Source: Natrialbaceae archaeon
Lineage (GTDB): Archaea; Halobacteriota; Halobacteria; Halobacteriales; Natrialbaceae
DNA: 17,312 nucleotides
Direction: 5' to 3'
Assembly (NCBI GenBank): GCA_003552325.1
Contig: PUKM01000164.1
Coordinates: 1-17,312, forward strand
Shown here: piece after piece, positions 6,787 to 14,702 of the stretch
Layout of the letters: every line of letters starts with the position of its first letter
Numbering within the stretch: position 1 is the first letter of the stretch
Translations under genes and position numbers: made by a program
The notes under the pieces: model-generated
What the model was told of the DNA's origin: nothing
Seen by the model: only the letters and a program-made list of their open reading frames with translations
The model's database searches: none

Positions 6787-6840
6787 GCTTCCAGTATCTC
6801 CACTAGTCGATCTGCAACGGAAAAGCTGACAACTGGCGGC

Positions 6841-6876
6841 AGTCAGCCACCCACGACTGAAGGCGTGGGCTTCCTC
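6841..6876 (-). repeat. Solo IS1341-type right-end-like hairpin
   Basis: CCCACG (6850-6855) and CGTGGG (6864-6869) pair around ACTGAAGG. Read on the minus strand, the block has the same layout as the right end of the mamB element: GGAAGCC, a stem, CTTCAG, a stem, then GG and a terminal GTxA/TGAC-like tip. No tnpB is next to it, so it is a solo end or footprint in the intergenic region between the AbgA-like gene and the transporter operon. Confidence 0.5.
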
Positions 6877-6947
6877 CTTGTGTCTGTGTGACTCTTCCAA
6901 TGCCGATACGTCTTTATCGATTTATAGATGATCAACCCTTAGGAATA

Positions 6948-6957
6948 GATTTATTAC
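6948..6957 (+). promoter_or_regulatory. TATA box of the peptide transporter operon
   Basis: GATTTATTAC is centred about 27 bp before the ATG of the substrate-binding protein, fitting a leaderless start. A second AT-rich stretch (TTTATCGATTTATAG, 6913-6927) lies upstream and could serve an alternative start site. Confidence 0.5.
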
Positions 6958-6979
6958 TACATGCTCTTTTTGCTGTATC

Positions 6980-8644
6980 ATGGTTGGTAGCAAAAGCCAC
7001 ACTAACCGTCGATCATTCCTGCGCCGAGCCGGCATCCTCGGGGCAGCGGGTGTGACCACGGCACTTGCAGGATGTACCGATGATGAAACCGATGACGTTG
7101 ACGTGGCAGACGAGGACGAACTCGGCGAAGAGATTCCGGCTATCCGGTATTTCAATAACCCGGAAAACTACAATCCTGCTCGCCATGACGCGATCAACCT
7201 GATCGCGGATCAGTTGGAGGAGACAGGCTTGGAGATAGATGTCGAAGTCCTTGAGTGGGGAACGTTGTTCGGGCAGGTTTCCAACGATTACGACTACGAC
7301 ATCGCCACGTGGTCACGAGGACTCGGCCTTGACCCGGCGACTCGGGTATCGGAGATGTTCCACTCCGACAATACGGACCCCGGAGAGGGGAACTTCTATG
7401 GCTACGAAGATGGCGAGATGGACGAACTGCTGGAATCACAACAACAAGAGACTGACGTGGATGCTCGTCAGGAGCAGTGGGCCGACATCCAACAGAAAGT
7501 ATCCGAGGACGTCCCGATGGTGCCGATCATCGAAGTCGCCGAGTTGATGGCCTACAACAACGAAAACTGGGAGAACTTCCAAGGCCACATTCGGGGATTC
7601 AACTATCTCTGGACGATGATGCACATCGAGCAGGTCGGTGGTGATGACGAGCTGTGGGGAACGTGGGCGGAGGTGCTCGAAAACCTGAGTCCCGTCGGGC
7701 CGATCAGGACGCAAACGAAGGTCGCCGTCCAGAACCGGATCATGTACGATTACCTCGTCCGGTTTGACGATGAGGTAACACCGGATCCCGACATCAGTCT
7801 GGCGCAAAGCTGGGATCTGGAGGACGACACGACGGTCGTGTACGAACTTCGAGATCATCAGTTCCACGACGGCGAGTCACTGACCGCAGACGACGTTGCG
7901 TTTACGTATAATTACATTCAGGAGTTCGAACTTCCCTCCTATTCCGTTCAGCGTGGATTGTACGAGGACGCGGAGGTTATCGACGACCAAACCGTCCAAC
8001 TCAACCTCTCACAGCCGGTCGGACCACTCCATCAGCTTCTTTCCGCCGAGATCCCGATCCTGCCGGAGCACATCTGGAGCGACATCGATGACCCCAACGA
8101 GTACGTCGTTGAAGAGCCGGTCGCCTCCGGCCCGCTTGCGTTCGATTACTGGGACCGAGGTGAAGAGCTCTCGCTCGTCAGAAACGACGACCACTGGATC
8201 GAGCTGCCGTTTAGTCGGCGTCTCTGGCAGATCATTCCCGAGGAATCGACGAACTGGCAGCTACTCATCAACGGTGAGGTCGACTACCTCCCCTTCTCGC
8301 GGGTCGGTCGTGAACTCAATGAAAACCAGGAGGAAGACCAGATCAGCATCGCGGAAACGCCGAGCGACTCGTGGTGGCACTTCAGTATGAACGTCCGAAA
8401 CGAACCGCTCGACGACCTCGCGGTTCGCCAGGCACTTGCACACGCGATCCCGAAGACGGCGGTCAGGGATCAACTCCAGTTCGGCTTCGGTGAGATCGGC
8501 ACGTCGGTCGTTACCAGTGCCTTCGAGGAGCTGTACACCGACGATATTACCATGTATGAAGAAGGCGCACAGCTCGGGCGTGAACGGCTTGAAGAGGAGG
8601 GCATTGTCTTCGACGCGGATGGACGTGCACACTACCCGAACTAA
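6980..8644 (+). CDS. Circularly permuted DppA-type substrate-binding lipoprotein
   Basis: A 554-residue extracellular solute-binding protein for peptides or similar solutes. It has a twin-arginine signal (RRSFLRR, 10-16) and lipobox LAGC with Cys32, so it is exported folded and lipid-anchored; an acidic linker follows. The order of the mature protein is unusual. Residues about 53-220 align with the C-terminal third of E. coli DppA (YNPARHDAINLIADQLEETG / EVLEWGTLF against YNPNARRMAEMIQADWAKVG / VTYEWGEYL). Residues about 250-554 align with the DppA N-terminal two thirds (LVRF, LAQSW, VYELRDHQFHDG, LTADDVAFT, SGP, GEVDYLPF, NEPLDDLAVRQALAHAI). The protein ends at GRERLEEEGIVFDADGRA, just where DppA continues into the block found here at the front. 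Each block occurs once, so this is a circular permutation and not a duplication. It is the first gene of the transporter operon. Confidence 0.88.
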   Translation: MVGSKSHTNRRSFLRRAGILGAAGVTTALAGCTDDETDDVDVADEDELGEEIPAIRYFNNPENYNPARHDAINLIADQLEETGLEIDVEVLEWGTLFGQVSNDYDYDIATWSRGLGLDPATRVSEMFHSDNTDPGEGNFYGYEDGEMDELLESQQQETDVDARQEQWADIQQKVSEDVPMVPIIEVAELMAYNNENWENFQGHIRGFNYLWTMMHIEQVGGDDELWGTWAEVLENLSPVGPIRTQTKVAVQNRIMYDYLVRFDDEVTPDPDISLAQSWDLEDDTTVVYELRDHQFHDGESLTADDVAFTYNYIQEFELPSYSVQRGLYEDAEVIDDQTVQLNLSQPVGPLHQLLSAEIPILPEHIWSDIDDPNEYVVEEPVASGPLAFDYWDRGEELSLVRNDDHWIELPFSRRLWQIIPEESTNWQLLINGEVDYLPFSRVGRELNENQEEDQISIAETPSDSWWHFSMNVRNEPLDDLAVRQALAHAIPKTAVRDQLQFGFGEIGTSVVTSAFEELYTDDITMYEEGAQLGRERLEEEGIVFDADGRAHYPN

Positions 8645-8684
8645 GCTGTGAACACATCATCGTTGCGGACAACCAACCAGTAAT

Positions 8685-9662
8685 ATGGGAAAAACCGAAT
8701 TTGCCATTCGACGAACGTTTCAGTTAGTCCTAACGCTTTGGGCGGTCGGTACCCTGCTTTTCGTGATCTTCCGGCTGATGCCGGGTGACCCGACCTCGTA
8801 TATCCTCTCACCGGGTATGGATGCGGAGGCACGGCAGGCGATAGTTGAAGATTTCGGGCTTAATGCGCCGGTACACGAGCAGTACATCTCGTTCCTCACG
8901 AACGCGGTTGTGCTGGATTTCGGCCGGTCATTCCATACGAGTGAGCCGGTTCAGGATGTGCTCTTTCGGCTCATTCCGAACACGCTCGTGCTGATGCTTG
9001 CCGCATTCGTTATGGCCTATGGTATCGGAATCGTGCTTGGCGTGTTCGTCGGTGCGAACCGGGGGACTCGGTTCGAGAAGGGCGGGATCGTGCTCGCGCT
9101 CGTGCAGCGCAGCATGCCGACCTTCTGGGTCGGAATCCTCGTGCTGTGGATCTTCGGTGCCTGGCTGGGAGTCATCCCGATGTCGGGGATGCGCTCGGCC
9201 GGAGAGAGCCCAGAGAGCTTCCTCCACATGGTCGCCTCGCTGGACTTCTTCTGGCATCTGATAGCCCCAGCGGCGTGTCTGGCGTTTTATTCGATGGGAT
9301 ACCCACTGTTGTTGATGCGCAACAGCATGCTAGAGATCCTCGGCGAGGAGTTCATCGATGTCTGTGAGGCGAAGGGGCTGAAGCGTCGAACAGTGCTGTT
9401 CAAACACGCCGCACGTAACGCGTTCTTGCCGATCGTTACCGCCGCCGCGGTGTCGCTCGGGTTCGCGGTCGGCGGAAGCGTTCTCATCGAGACGGTGTTC
9501 GGCTGGCCGGGACTCGGCAGGGAAATGGTGAGAGCGGTCATTCGCCGGGACTTCCCCGTAGCACAGGGCGCGTTCGTGATGCTCGCCGGACTGGTGATCA
9601 CGATGAATTTCGTGGCCGATCTGGCGTACGGCTACCTCGATCCGCGGGTGACGTATGATTAA
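8685..9662 (+). CDS. dppB: Peptide ABC transporter permease, DppB type
   Basis: A 325-residue inner permease of the DppB/OppB family. The first membrane helix (about 11-29) is followed by the typical LMPGDP motif (31-36), a large extracytoplasmic loop, and five further helices from about residue 100. The cytoplasmic EAA loop, which docks on the ATPases, is at about 221-250 (EEFIDVCEAKGLKRRTVLFK). The conserved GSVLIETVFGWPGLG (264-278) is present. It lies 40 bp after the substrate-binding protein gene without a clear Shine-Dalgarno and pairs with the next gene to form the translocation pore. Intact and of normal length. Dipeptide, oligopeptide and nickel systems share this fold, so the substrate is not certain. 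Confidence 0.9.
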   Translation: MGKTEFAIRRTFQLVLTLWAVGTLLFVIFRLMPGDPTSYILSPGMDAEARQAIVEDFGLNAPVHEQYISFLTNAVVLDFGRSFHTSEPVQDVLFRLIPNTLVLMLAAFVMAYGIGIVLGVFVGANRGTRFEKGGIVLALVQRSMPTFWVGILVLWIFGAWLGVIPMSGMRSAGESPESFLHMVASLDFFWHLIAPAACLAFYSMGYPLLLMRNSMLEILGEEFIDVCEAKGLKRRTVLFKHAARNAFLPIVTAAAVSLGFAVGGSVLIETVFGWPGLGREMVRAVIRRDFPVAQGAFVMLAGLVITMNFVADLAYGYLDPRVTYD

Positions 9663-9677
9663 ACCGGAGGGATACTG

Positions 9678-10667
9678 ATGGGAATACAAGACGAAACGGC
9701 TGATTCGATCTACACCGACCTCGATGAATACGCCGGTGTTGATGATGATCGGTCCGAGTGGTCACGGTTCATCGCGCGCTGGCGTGAAACATTTGCGAGC
9801 CAGTGGCGGCTCCTCAAACAGGACACGCTCGTCGTGTTCGGTATCGTTACGATCGCGTTCTTCGCGTTGGTGGCTGTTCTCGCGCCGTATATCGCACCGC
9901 ATTCACCGTTGGAGCGCCAGTACGGTGACGACGGCGTACTGATCTCACAGTGGCATGAGCCGTTCTGGCTCGGCGGTGAGGGTGGACACATTCTAGGAAC
10001 TACAGCGGAGGGATACGACATCTTCAGTCAGTTGGTCTTCGGCACGCGTCCCGCACTCATCGTCGGATTCGCAGCCGCGGTGATCACGGCCACGTTCGGT
10101 ACGATGGTCGCACTCGTCGCCGGCTACTACGGCGGGCGTGTCGATGACGTGCTGATGCGGCTGGTCGACATCGCCTACGGACTTCCGCTCCTGCCGACCG
10201 TGATCTTAATGGTCGCGTATCTGGGGCCGAGTTTCTTCAATGTCATCATCGCGGTCTGTCTCCTCCAGTGGCGCTCGTCGGCACGTGTGATTCGCTCACA
10301 GGTGTTGTCACTCCGGGAACGCCCGTTCGTCCAATCGGCCCGTGTTGCAGGCGCGAGTGATTGGCGGATCATCTCCAGACATATCGCACCGAACGTCCTT
10401 CCGCTCACGTTCCTCTACGCCGCGTTCGCGATCGGGTGGGGAATCCTCACCGAGGCCGGGGTCTCTTTCCTCGGACTCGGTGATCCGAGTCAAGTGTCGT
10501 GGGGGACCATGCTTCAGAGCTCACACACCTACAATGCGATGTCGCATGGCGTTTGGTGGTGGTTCGTGCCCCCAGGCATCTGTATCGCGCTCGTCGTCAT
10601 CAGCGGCTTCCTTATCGGTCGCGGATACGAGGAAATAACCAATCCGAAACTACGGAGGCGAAATTAA
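9678..10667 (+). CDS. dppC: Peptide ABC transporter permease, DppC type
   Basis: A 329-residue second permease. It has an acidic cytoplasmic N-terminal extension of about 45 residues, a first helix at about 51-70, then the loop with HILGTTAEGYDIFSQLVFGTR (104-124), typical of DppC/OppC. The EAA loop is at about 214-242 (ERPFVQSARVAGASDWRIIS), and the family motif GVSFLGLGDP is at 261-270. A good Shine-Dalgarno GGAGG (9666-9670) precedes the ATG by 7 nt and fixes the start. The gene ends in TAA directly followed by the dppD ATG. Confidence 0.91.
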   Translation: MGIQDETADSIYTDLDEYAGVDDDRSEWSRFIARWRETFASQWRLLKQDTLVVFGIVTIAFFALVAVLAPYIAPHSPLERQYGDDGVLISQWHEPFWLGGEGGHILGTTAEGYDIFSQLVFGTRPALIVGFAAAVITATFGTMVALVAGYYGGRVDDVLMRLVDIAYGLPLLPTVILMVAYLGPSFFNVIIAVCLLQWRSSARVIRSQVLSLRERPFVQSARVAGASDWRIISRHIAPNVLPLTFLYAAFAIGWGILTEAGVSFLGLGDPSQVSWGTMLQSSHTYNAMSHGVWWWFVPPGICIALVVISGFLIGRGYEEITNPKLRRRN

Positions 10668-11699
10668 ATGTCACTACTGGAAGTCGACGATCTGCGGGTG
10701 CACTATGAGACGGGCGAGGGGCCGGTCAAAGCAGTTGACGGTGTGAGCTTCTCCATCGACCCGGGAGAGAACGTCGGTATCGTTGGCGAGTCAGGCTGTG
10801 GTAAGACGACGCTCGCAGACGCGATCTTAGGAATACTGGAGGAAAATGGGTCCGTCGCCGGCGGCGAGATCAGGTTCGATGGACAGGACATCACCGATAT
10901 GTCCGCGTCCGAACGCCGCCGCCTCATGTGGAACGAGATCTCGATGATTCCGCAGTCGGCAATGAACGCGTTGGACCCGGTGTATACCGTCCGAGATCAG
11001 ATCGTTGAGGCGATATTCGCTCACGAAACGATGTCGAACAACGAAGCCGATGAGCGTGTCCGTGATCTGTTCGAGCTTGTGGGCCTCGATCCGGAGCGAG
11101 CTGACGATTACCCGCATCAGTTCTCCGGCGGGATGCGGCAGCGAGCGATGATCGCAATGGCGCTCGCACTGGAGCCGAGCCTCATCCTCGCGGACGAGCC
11201 CACGACGGCGCTTGATGTGATCATGCAGGACCAGATCCTCAAGCGTATTTCGGCGCTCCAAGACGAGATCAACTCCTCGATGATGATCATTACCCACGAC
11301 GTGAGCGTCGTCGCGGAGACGTGTGATCGGGTCGTCGTAATGTATGCGGGCAAGGTCGCTGAAGAGGGGCCTGCTGACACGATATTCGACAGGCCGTATC
11401 ATCCATACACGTTGGGGCTGCAGGGTGCGTTCCCAAATATCCGTAAACCGGACCAGGACCTCGTGAGTATTCCCGGTCATCCACCGGAACTCATCGAGCC
11501 ACCCACCGGCTGTCGGTTTGTCGACCGGTGTCCCCTCGCGACGGAGGATTGTCGGACGAGCGAGCCGCCCGAGGTTCGGACCGACGACCTCCGCACATTC
11601 TGCCATCACACAGATAAAATCGATGGCGGATTTCGGAGTCGGGCCGGAGATCGTGACGCGTGGAAAGAGACGGTTGCAGCTATGGAGATTCAACGATGA
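10668..11699 (+). CDS. dppD: Peptide ABC transporter ATPase, DppD type
   Basis: A 343-residue ATP-binding subunit. Walker A GESGCGKTT (40-48), Q-loop Gln96 (MIPQSAMN), signature FSGGMRQR (152-159), Walker B LILADEP (172-178) and switch His210 are all present. The C-terminal oligopeptide-type extension has HPYTLGL and four cysteines (Cys282, Cys288, Cys295, Cys312), the arrangement reported to hold an iron-sulfur cluster in some DppD-type proteins. A Shine-Dalgarno GGAGG (10654-10658) lies at the end of dppC, and the start is adjacent to the dppC stop. The stop overlaps the next ATG (ATGA). Confidence 0.93.
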   Translation: MSLLEVDDLRVHYETGEGPVKAVDGVSFSIDPGENVGIVGESGCGKTTLADAILGILEENGSVAGGEIRFDGQDITDMSASERRRLMWNEISMIPQSAMNALDPVYTVRDQIVEAIFAHETMSNNEADERVRDLFELVGLDPERADDYPHQFSGGMRQRAMIAMALALEPSLILADEPTTALDVIMQDQILKRISALQDEINSSMMIITHDVSVVAETCDRVVVMYAGKVAEEGPADTIFDRPYHPYTLGLQGAFPNIRKPDQDLVSIPGHPPELIEPPTGCRFVDRCPLATEDCRTSEPPEVRTDDLRTFCHHTDKIDGGFRSRAGDRDAWKETVAAMEIQR

Positions 11700-12799
11700 G
11701 CGAGCAAATCGAAGACGGAGAGCCGATGTTACGTGTCGAGAACCTCCAGAAACGATTTCGGGTCGACGACGGAATCGTCAACGCGATCACGAACCGCCTC
11801 CGTGGTGACGATCCGAGTTACGTTCATGCGGTCGACGGCGTCAGTTTCGATCTCCAGAAAGGTGAGACACTGGGGCTTGCCGGCGAGTCCGGTTGTGGAA
11901 AGACCACCACCGGAATGACCCTTACAAAACTGTACGAACCCAGCGGTGGGTCCATTCGATATGAGGGTCGTGATATTACCGACCTCGAAGGTGAGGATCT
12001 GCAGGCGTTTCGACGGAACGTGCAGATGATCTTTCAGGACCCCTTCGAGTCGCTCAATCCGAAACGGACGATCTTCGATACGCTCGTTGAACCGCTAAAG
12101 ATCCACGACATCGGGAATCAGCAGAAACGGGTCGCTCGGGCGCTGGAGTTCGCCGGATTGACTCCACCAGAACAGTTCTTCGACCAGTTCCCACACGAAC
12201 TGTCGGGAGGACAACGCCAACGAGTCGCGATCGCACGGGCGCTCGTTCTCGACCCAGATTTCATCGTCGCTGACGAGCCGGTTTCAATGCTCGATGTGAG
12301 CCTCCGCGCCGGTGTTCTCCAGCTCCTTGAGCGGATGAACAAAGAATACAATCTCTCTGTCGTGTACATCAGCCACGATCTCTCGCTGCTCCGACACATG
12401 TGTGACAAACTCGCGATCATGTATCTAGGGCGCATCGTCGAGTACGGTCGGACGGAGGAGATAATCGAGAGCCCAAAACATCCGTACACGAAGGCGCTCG
12501 TCAACGCGGTTCCCGTCCCGGATCCGACGATCAAACGAACCCGCGTTGAACTTGCAGGTGAGGTCGGTGATGCGATCGAGGTGCCAACTGGGTGTCGATT
12601 CAAAGACCGCTGTGACGAGCATCTTGGGGACGTGTGTGACCAAGTCTCACCGCCTCTCGAACGCAAAGCCGATATCACCGGCGACCGCCTTGTTGGCTGT
12701 CATCTCTTCGAGAGCGCAGAGGGGTTCGACCCGGAAGCGGAACTCGTCAAATCCCGATCTGGGGATGGGTCGCCTGTCGCGGCGGAGTCGGACGACTGA
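11696..12799 (+). CDS. dppF: Peptide ABC transporter ATPase, DppF type
   Basis: A 367-residue partner ATPase that forms the nucleotide-binding heterodimer with DppD. Walker A GESGCGKTT (63-71), Q-loop Gln114 (MIFQDPFESLNP), signature LSGGQRQR (169-176), Walker B FIVADEP (189-195), D-loop SMLD, and switch His227 are intact. The C-terminal extension again has four Cys (300, 306, 314, 335). The ATG at 11696 is chosen over an in-frame ATG at 11660 because of the ATGA overlap with dppD and the GGAG at 11684-11687. It is the last gene of the operon, and the next gene converges with only 8 bp between the stops. Confidence 0.93.
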   Translation: MSEQIEDGEPMLRVENLQKRFRVDDGIVNAITNRLRGDDPSYVHAVDGVSFDLQKGETLGLAGESGCGKTTTGMTLTKLYEPSGGSIRYEGRDITDLEGEDLQAFRRNVQMIFQDPFESLNPKRTIFDTLVEPLKIHDIGNQQKRVARALEFAGLTPPEQFFDQFPHELSGGQRQRVAIARALVLDPDFIVADEPVSMLDVSLRAGVLQLLERMNKEYNLSVVYISHDLSLLRHMCDKLAIMYLGRIVEYGRTEEIIESPKHPYTKALVNAVPVPDPTIKRTRVELAGEVGDAIEVPTGCRFKDRCDEHLGDVCDQVSPPLERKADITGDRLVGCHLFESAEGFDPEAELVKSRSGDGSPVAAESDD

Positions 12800-12807
12800 G
12801 CGGACGA

Positions 12808-14280
12808 CTACGTTTTCGTGATCCGGACGCCATCGAGTCCCGCGCTTGGAGCCGTCGACACGAGCGGGAGCACCGAACCATGCTTGTGGGTCGTTCCGCT
12901 AAGGGTGGCCGTTCGTGACCCTAACGACATGTTCCGAAGGGCGCTTTGAGGGTCAATTATCAGCACCGTATCGTCGAGACGACGCTGTCGGGTCCCGGAT
13001 TCGAGAACGTAGCCGTCAGTCACGGGGAACTGCAACGTCTGCTGATCCGGTTCGTCCGCGAACGTCGACGGTGTCTGCTCGGACGCTCGTGTGGCGTAGG
13101 CACCGAATGGCGGCCGGGCGCTCTCACGTTTTGTCCGGGTCGCCTCGTTCTCAAACATCGGCTCACCCAGCCGGCGACACTCAACCGTGCTCTCATCTCG
13201 GAGCCGGCGCTCCGGTACCTCGCCGCCTTCGACGACGAGGTGACGAGATGCGATCCGCGGTGGGTCGTCAGGGGACGTGGCGAACAGCAGGTTGCCCCGT
13301 GGAGTCGTATCGAAATGGGCTGCCGTCGTCGTATCATGGAGCAGTCCACACACTCTCCCCTCGGAGACAAGTCTTGTCGTCGTTGTCGGACGTCCCGCGG
13401 CGTCGTAGGCGAGCGAACCCCAAGACCCAACGCCGGTCATATCCGATATCTTCAGGCTCGACGGGCCAATCACATCACCGCGTTTGAAGGGTGCGGATCC
13501 CGAAAGGACGGTGTCAGCCTCCAGATACCGACAGAGCCCGTGAACCAACCTCGCCGTTGCGTACGGTGAGAGTACAACATCAACCCGCTCGTCGGCCACT
13601 TCAGCGGGTCGTAAGTTCCATGCGGCACTCGCTCGGGCATTCACTGCCGGAAGTCTTCGCCGAAGATCTCGGAACACTTTTTTTCCGGTCGTCCCGGAAA
13701 CGTGCTCCCGGACCGAGGTGTCGCCGACAACTGTACAATCAATACGGGCCCGGTCCTGTGTGGTTCGAACTGCCGTGCCCGTCGTGGTGGTTGTAAGCCG
13801 AACCGTGCGACCGCCGTCAAAAACGAACCGTGTTCGGTCGACTCCGTCGGGCGCGCCCACGTCAGCGACGATCCCCGCAAGTTTGGAGGCGATGGCATCA
13901 CTATTGTCGAAGCTCTCGCCCGCTACAGTCCAGCCATCGTGGACGTCTCTGTGCAGACTCGAGTGGTCGACACCCACGTGATCAACGGTCGCCGTGTGTT
14001 TGCATGCCCGCAAGGCGCGATCAATGACGTCTTCCATCGCGTCTTCCGACAGTTTGGGGACTGTTCGGTAGTCAGCGTGGCCGTGAGCAAAAATGCGACA
14101 TGAGAGCCTCATATCGTTGATGTCGGTCGCCGACCGAATCTCGCCGCCGGTGGTCACGACCACCCGTGCTCCATCATAGTGATGTCCCGTGACTTCGGCG
14201 TGGACGACAGCCTCCCGGTCGTTGAGCCGCTCGGTGAACTGATCGACGGCGTCTACGAGTCGGGTAAAATCCGAACGCAT
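12808..14280 (-). CDS. Unpaired TldD/PmbA-family protein lacking HExxxH
   Basis: This 490-residue protein belongs to the TldD/PmbA (TldE) family, whose heterodimer is a zinc protease acting on unfolded peptides such as microcin precursors. The C-terminal family pattern is clear: VDVVLSPYATARLVHGL, then DAAGRPTTTTRLVSEGRVCGLLHD and a Gly-Asn motif (PRGNLLF). The position where TldD carries HExxxH reads LVHGLCRYLEAD, with no HExxxH, so this is a PmbA/TldE-like or inactive member. No TldD partner is in the window. A GTG at 14289 would add three residues; ATG at 14280 is preferred because an AATATC box lies about 27 bp upstream. Arg/Thr/His content is higher than in its neighbours. Possible links to peptide turnover with the adjacent transporter are inference. 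Confidence 0.75.
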   Translation of the reverse strand: MRSDFTRLVDAVDQFTERLNDREAVVHAEVTGHHYDGARVVVTTGGEIRSATDINDMRLSCRIFAHGHADYRTVPKLSEDAMEDVIDRALRACKHTATVDHVGVDHSSLHRDVHDGWTVAGESFDNSDAIASKLAGIVADVGAPDGVDRTRFVFDGGRTVRLTTTTTGTAVRTTQDRARIDCTVVGDTSVREHVSGTTGKKVFRDLRRRLPAVNARASAAWNLRPAEVADERVDVVLSPYATARLVHGLCRYLEADTVLSGSAPFKRGDVIGPSSLKISDMTGVGSWGSLAYDAAGRPTTTTRLVSEGRVCGLLHDTTTAAHFDTTPRGNLLFATSPDDPPRIASRHLVVEGGEVPERRLRDESTVECRRLGEPMFENEATRTKRESARPPFGAYATRASEQTPSTFADEPDQQTLQFPVTDGYVLESGTRQRRLDDTVLIIDPQSALRNMSLGSRTATLSGTTHKHGSVLPLVSTAPSAGLDGVRITKT

Positions 14281-14303
14281 ACACGCCACTCTTTCGCTAG
14301 CCC

Positions 14304-14309
14304 AATATC
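14304..14309 (-). promoter_or_regulatory. Weak TATA-like box of the TldD/PmbA-family gene
   Basis: GATATT on the minus strand is centred about 27 bp before the ATG at 14278-14280. It is weak as a TATA box but correctly placed for a leaderless transcript. Confidence 0.3.
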
Positions 14310-14346
14310 GCTGTCGCTCAGGACGGATGACCGCCCACCCTGAATA

Positions 14347-14631
14347 CTAACGCTCGCGAATCTTTTCGCTGAACTGTTGCACTATAGCTGCATCCTGCTG
14401 GCGGCGGCGGTATTCCCACACACCACCGCCCACAAAGAGGATGCCCGCACCGATCGCGGTGATAAGGTCGCCCTGAAGCCAAAAATAACCCATCGCCCCG
14501 GCACCGACAAGGATGGATACTCCAAGAGCGATATGCGCCAGTCCGACAGCACGGGATTCCTGGTGGGGAGCTCGACGATCGCCATCGTCGCGGCCGGCAC
14601 CAGGTGGCGGCGGCATTTTCTCTTCGTTCAT
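14347..14631 (-). CDS. Small two-helix membrane protein of unknown function
   Basis: A 94-residue protein I do not recognise. A hydrophilic, Pro-rich N-terminus (MNEEKMPPPPGAGRDDGDRR) precedes two hydrophobic segments at about 28-52 and 55-74, separated by a short LQGD turn. A charged C-terminal tail (WEYRRRQQDAAIVQQFSEKI) could be a short amphipathic helix. It therefore probably forms a helical hairpin in the membrane. Proteins of this type are common beside haloarchaeal housekeeping genes and are often unannotated. It diverges from the M28 peptidase gene across a 71-bp AT-rich spacer. Confidence 0.7.
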   Translation of the reverse strand: MNEEKMPPPPGAGRDDGDRRAPHQESRAVGLAHIALGVSILVGAGAMGYFWLQGDLITAIGAGILFVGGGVWEYRRRQQDAAIVQQFSEKIRER

Positions 14632-14670
14632 ATATTGATCTTGGGTAGCTAGGAGAAATTTGTTTCCACC

Positions 14671-14680
14671 AAATATATAT
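14671..14680 (+). promoter_or_regulatory. TATA box of the M28 peptidase gene
   Basis: AAATATATAT is centred about 27 bp before the ATG at 14703, the ideal spacing for a leaderless haloarchaeal transcript. It is the strongest TATA box in the window and is the main reason for choosing this start. Confidence 0.6.
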
Positions 14681-14702
14681 GATCCCGTGCGTCGCGTTAA
14701 CT

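Noticed and set aside
6739..6900. N-terminal extension of the AbgA-like protein
   Set aside because: The extra 54 residues are Arg/Ser/Cys-rich, cross the TATA box, palindrome and mobile-element hairpin, and have no counterpart in AbgA.
10827..11693. Minus-strand frame of 288 codons opposite dppD
   Set aside because: It lies wholly within an ATPase gene with all motifs intact, and it is Arg/His-rich without any recognisable domain.
12800..12807. Terminator between dppF and the TldD/PmbA-family gene
   Set aside because: Only 8 bp separate the two stops and no hairpin or T-tract is visible.
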